Positions 15,036 through 17,645 of a stretch of DNA of 17,645 nt are shown here, one piece after another. Below the pieces are notes generated by a model that saw only the letters and a program-made list of their open reading frames with translations, did no database searches and was not told the origin of the DNA. The translations under genes and the position numbers were made by a program. Source of the DNA: Methanimicrococcus sp. (GTDB lineage: Archaea; Halobacteriota; Methanosarcinia; Methanosarcinales; Methanosarcinaceae); assembly GCA_009783635.1 (NCBI GenBank), contig WRDC01000016.1, forward strand, positions 1-17,645. Reading direction: 5' to 3'. Position 1 is the first letter of the stretch. Every line of letters starts with the position of its first letter.

Positions 15036-15532
15036 GTTTGTACCATTTTTTTGATTAGGGGGGAGGACTGATTGTTTTTCAAATTAAGTGATTTAATATT
15101 TTTATGAATTTATCCACTTATTTAAATGATTGGTTTTTAACTATCAAAAGCAAGTCTGACACGAGATTTCAAAAATCGGAAAATAAGAATTCCGGTGTTT
15201 TTCTAAATATTTTTATGAATTGATATATATTTTATAGTTTTTTATAGCTATAAACTTTGTCTTCATTTTATCGCATTCCTTATCGTATTCCTTATCGTAT
15301 TCCTTATCACACTCCTTATCGCATTCCTTATCGCATTCCTTATCGCATTCCTTATCGCATTCCTTATCGTATCCAGTCTTCGGAATCGCCTTTTATTACT
15401 TTTTTATGAAAAGAATACACTCTCCGAAGAATACACTATTTGAAAAGGAGTACCCTCTCCGTCAATCCGAAATGATAAAAAAGGATTTGAGAAAAAGAAA
15501 TCATAAGACTTCTTCTTCTCGGGGGACCGGTT
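15036..15532. other. Gene-free AT-rich spacer with a 12-bp array
   Basis: About 500 bp without a gene. The part next to ppk1 (15036-15260) is AT-rich, with TATA-like stretches (15220-15245) that could serve as the ppk1 promoter on the minus strand. The middle holds a 12-bp tandem array, and the right part has short direct repeats (gaatacac, near 15413 and 15428). Just after the coiled-coil gene an imperfect inverted repeat (about 15489-15522) with T-runs on the minus strand looks like its terminator. Confidence 0.6.
15267..15374. repeat. 12-bp tandem array, 9 units
   Basis: Nine head-to-tail 12-bp units of cttatcgcattc with few variants (gta for gca, one cttatcacactc) cover 15267-15374. The array lies in a spacer and has no coding partner. 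Confidence 0.93.
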
Positions 15533-16387
15533 TTAATATTTAGAGCGCTGGAGGGCCATAAGGTCTTCCATTGTAAGTTTTCCGCCGTCTTTGAACTTGT
15601 CGAAGATGCCCTGCGCATCTTTATCTTGTTCGTCTTTGTCGACTTTGGTTTTTGCGTCTTTGTCCTTCTTCTTGGCCTTTCCGCTTTCTTTATCGATTTC
15701 ACGGATTTCTTTTTGGGCTTCAATGAAGATTTTATGCTGCTCGTCGGCTGTTTCTTGAGCGCGGATGAAGTTTTTGTGGGCAACATCGGATTCGGCGCGC
15801 ACTTTGTCGGCCTCCTTGAATGCCGCAATCATCTGCTCATGGAATTCCTGAGCCTGTGAAGCGTAAACGGCGAGTTGAGCGTGGTATTCGGATGCTTCGT
15901 CACGGATAACCTGAGCTTCGTCCAAAACACCTTTTAAGTCGCTGTTTTCTTCCAACTGCTTCTTTTTGTCGGCGTATTCGATCTCAAGTTCCTTGATCTT
16001 GGTGACAAGTTCTTTTTCTTTTTTCTGATTCATCACGGAAGTCTGTTGCTTGAATTCAAGCTCGTCAATCTGTTTGCGGATTTCTTTGATAGACGGACCG
16101 ACAAGGCCGCCTTCCTTTCTGAGTTCGTCAGCTTGGGAGAAAAGTTCATTCGCGCGGGCATTTGTTTCATCGCGAAGGGTTTTGTATTTACTGACGTTGA
16201 CGTTGACTTCGTCGCGCTTGACTTTTAAGTCTTGGGCAGCGGTGATCAATTCTTTGGTTTTGTTGTTCAATCCATTCCTTTCAGCAGCATATTTACTGGC
16301 TTCGGCATTCAACTGATTTCTCTTTTCTTTTGCCTCTTCAGAAACTTCTTTCAATTCTGCTTTTCTGGTTTGCAGTTCTTTCATCAT
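15533..16387 (-). CDS. Archaeal coiled-coil protein (COG1340-like)
   Basis: A 284-residue protein that is nearly all coiled coil with high Lys/Glu content. One break near residues 93-100 (GGLVGPS) precedes IKEIRKQIDELEFKQQTS. The C-terminus has a Lys/Asp run (KAKKKDKDAKTKVDKDEQDK) followed by a short helix (DGGKLTMEDLMALQRSKY). This arrangement matches the uncharacterised archaeal COG1340 family, often found next to phosphoserine phosphatase in methanogens. The biochemical role is unknown. ATG 16387 is followed immediately by a second ATG (16384); the GGGGGA site on the minus strand serves either. It is downstream of serB and separated from it by 155 bp holding two hairpins. The stop is TAA. 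Confidence 0.88.
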   Translation of the reverse strand: MMKELQTRKAELKEVSEEAKEKRNQLNAEASKYAAERNGLNNKTKELITAAQDLKVKRDEVNVNVSKYKTLRDETNARANELFSQADELRKEGGLVGPSIKEIRKQIDELEFKQQTSVMNQKKEKELVTKIKELEIEYADKKKQLEENSDLKGVLDEAQVIRDEASEYHAQLAVYASQAQEFHEQMIAAFKEADKVRAESDVAHKNFIRAQETADEQHKIFIEAQKEIREIDKESGKAKKKDKDAKTKVDKDEQDKDAQGIFDKFKDGGKLTMEDLMALQRSKY

Positions 16388-16542
16388 ATTTTGTTCCCCC
16401 TTCCCGAGAAAACTTTTCCCGGGCCGGTTACGTTACGCTTTAAGCCACGGCGGATGCCGGCTTAAAGAAGATAATCCGAAAAATCAAGCCTGGAAGACTT
16501 TCGTTTTTAATTTTTCGGAATAATCGGATTTGAATGTTTGAT
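16388..16542 (-). promoter_or_regulatory. Two strong hairpins between serB and the coiled-coil gene
   Basis: Inverted repeat 1 pairs tccgaaaaat (16475-16484) with atttttcgga (16510-16519), loop 25 nt. Inverted repeat 2 pairs ctttaagcc (16438-16446) with ggcttaaag (16459-16467), and an inner ggc/gcc extends it to about 12 bp with a 2-nt bulge. In the direction of transcription they come after the serB stop and before the coiled-coil ribosome site (about 16398-16404). They could reduce read-through or set the ratio of the two products. Confidence 0.65.
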
Positions 16543-17235
16543 TTAATTGTCGGCCGGTATATCCATGACGGATTTCAAGACCGGAATCACATTCCGCAAA
16601 TCTTTTTCGGAAACGACCGCTTGAGCCTGTGCCTGAACGGCGGGCTTGGCGTTAAACGCAATCGAAAAACCCGCTTTTTTAAACAGGCAGATGTCGTTTG
16701 CGCCGTCGCCGATGACAAGGCATTCCTCGTAAGAAATACCTGTCTTTTCGACCAGTTCGTCCAAAACTTTTTCTTTGGAGTTTGTCGTTGTCAGTGGCCC
16801 TGAGGCTTCTCCTGTTAAAAAGCCTTCTTTGACAATCAAATCGTTTGAATAAGCATAATCAATATCTAATTGCTTTTTAACGTTATCAGCGACCATACTG
16901 AAACCGCATGTGATCATCGCGGTTTTCCCGCCGATACCGCGGATAAAGTTCATCAGTTCACCCGCTCCCGGCATCAATTGAATTTTACCGGTTTCATCCA
17001 GCGCTTTTTCACAGGAGAGTCCTTTTAAAGAAGCGACGCGCGTCTGAAAGGATTCCGTATAGTCCATTTCGCCGTTCATTGCGGCTTTTGTGATTTTGGA
17101 AACGGCCTCTTCAACGCCTGCGGCTTTGGCAAGCGTGTCAATGACTTCCGCGTCAACAAGCGTACTGTCCATATCAAACACGAATAATTTGAATTTTGGA
17201 CTTGCCGATCCTTTGTTGAAACGTGAAGAGCTCAC
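16543..17235 (-). CDS. serB: Phosphoserine phosphatase (SerB-like, HAD family)
   Basis: Hydrolyses O-phosphoserine to serine and phosphate, the last step of serine synthesis; cytoplasmic. 230 residues. HAD motif I is FVFDMDSTLVD (nucleophile D21, acid D23); motif II is ITCGFS (about 108-113), where most family members have SGGF; the motif III lysine is in NSKEKVL; motif IV is GDGANDICLFKKAG (D177, D181). The cap helices start after VDAEVIDTLAKAAG. The start is GTG 17235 with GAGGG about 12 nt upstream; the preceding residues in frame give no better start. The first dozen residues are a loose polar tail. It is the first gene of a minus-strand pair with the coiled-coil protein. The stop is TAA. 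Confidence 0.93.
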   Translation of the reverse strand: MSSSRFNKGSASPKFKLFVFDMDSTLVDAEVIDTLAKAAGVEEAVSKITKAAMNGEMDYTESFQTRVASLKGLSCEKALDETGKIQLMPGAGELMNFIRGIGGKTAMITCGFSMVADNVKKQLDIDYAYSNDLIVKEGFLTGEASGPLTTTNSKEKVLDELVEKTGISYEECLVIGDGANDICLFKKAGFSIAFNAKPAVQAQAQAVVSEKDLRNVIPVLKSVMDIPADN

Positions 17236-17456
17236 AGAATCATAACCCTCTTCTGTTATTATGAATAATTTGCTGAATTGCTGAACGTAAAAACCGAAAA
17301 ACCGAAGAGCCGTTTATGAAAAACAACCCGCGGATTCAATCATTTGAGCTGCGGTGTCTATCGGTCTCGAAAACGTCGAAAACTCAGATAATAAAATGAC
17401 ACATCAAATCGCAATGTTCTGATGAATAACAGGCATTGCTTTTAAATCTTGTGCCT

Positions 17457-17495
17457 AAAAATTGTGGCCTCCGCTTCGCTACGGTCACAATTTTT
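17457..17495. terminator. Long hairpin with T-tail
   Basis: aaaaattgtg (17457-17466) pairs perfectly with cacaattttt (17486-17495). Three further pairs inside (one G-U) give a stem of about 13 bp around a short loop. A/T runs at both ends make it terminator-like on either strand; it may instead be part of a dispersed repeat. Confidence 0.6.
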
Positions 17496-17525
17496 CATCC
17501 TGTGGGGGAGGCCGTATGCGTTTGT

Positions 17526-17574
17526 GGGGTGCCTGACGGCACCCCGGGTGTCATGGGGGTGCCTACGGCACCCC
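17526..17574. repeat. Twin GC-rich hairpins 30 bp apart
   Basis: Two copies of ggggtgcc...ggcacccc occur: 17526-17533 with 17538-17545 (4-nt loop) and 17556-17563 with 17567-17574 (3-nt loop). The stems are identical and perfect, and the copies are in direct orientation. They resemble REP-type intergenic hairpins. Confidence 0.75.
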
Positions 17575-17581
17575 GTCTGGA

Positions 17582-17645
17582 CCAGCTGGTCAGCAAGCCA
17601 GCAGGTCAGCAAGCCAGCCGGTCAGCGAGCCAGCCGGTCAGCGAG
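17582..17645. repeat. 16-bp tandem repeat, four units, open at window end
   Basis: Four units of ccagc(t/a/c)ggtcagc(a/g)ag occupy 17582-17597, 17598-17613, 17614-17629 and 17630-17645, and the array continues past the window. The unit is not a multiple of three, which argues against coding. The first unit overlaps the palindrome accagctggt (17581-17590). Confidence 0.92.

Larger units (their letters stand above)
17236..17645. other. Gene-free right end with hairpins and GC-rich repeats
   Basis: About 410 bp without a convincing gene. 17236-17300 is AT-rich and likely holds the serB promoter on the minus strand (a TTATTCATAATA-like element near 17256-17268). From about 17457 the composition becomes GC-rich, with three hairpins and a 16-bp tandem repeat running to the window end. 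Confidence 0.7.

Noticed and set aside
15436..15828. Minus-strand ORF overlapping the coiled-coil gene end
   Set aside because: Out-of-frame shadow of the Lys-rich coiled coil.

Overview
The window looks like the chromosome of a methanogenic archaeon of the Methanosarcinales, possibly a Methanosarcina or Methanimicrococcus relative. The assignment is by inference. It rests on an Orc1/Cdc6 initiator, an archaeal-type coiled-coil protein next to a SerB-like phosphatase, a ppk1 gene with a CYTH-CHAD neighbour, TATA-like promoters with GGAGG/GGTGAT ribosome sites, and the fact that none of the 15 genes ends in TAG. There are no rRNA, tRNA, CRISPR or intact insertion sequences.

Layout. (1) 1-700 holds a 15-bp tandem array with higher-order structure, then AT-rich DNA and a doubtful ORF. 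(2) 700-4050 holds four plus-strand genes of unknown function. They appear to carry variants of one module: an amphipathic helix, then an aromatic/IEVKMA strand segment, then a strand segment ending in P-x-P-P. In the first gene the module is fused to helix-hairpin-helix-like motifs and a PASTA-like domain; in the second it follows a long coiled coil. (3) 4051-6512 holds a hairpin-rich leader, a disordered protein built on 25 decapeptide units, and two small TPR proteins. (4) 6553-8865 is a minus-strand group: orc1/cdc6, a fumarylacetoacetate-hydrolase-family enzyme, and a winged-helix regulator. (5) 8866-15035 concerns polyphosphate: a CYTH/HD-like/CHAD fusion (plus), a small RHH-like protein (plus), and polyphosphate kinase ppk1 (minus, convergent). 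(6) 15036-17235 holds a repeat-bearing spacer, a COG1340-like coiled-coil protein and serB, both on the minus strand and separated by two strong hairpins. (7) 17236-17645 is a gene-free end with GC-rich hairpins and a 16-bp tandem repeat.

The most unusual part is 700-6512. It is a run of module-sharing proteins of unknown function followed by a repeat protein and TPR proteins. This looks like a multi-component assembly with scaffold or adaptor subunits, but the function is not evident from sequence. Its first gene has no good start codon. Its homologous N-terminus extends upstream of the first usable start codon, towards an in-frame TAG at 701-703, which matters in a lineage where UAG can encode pyrrolysine.
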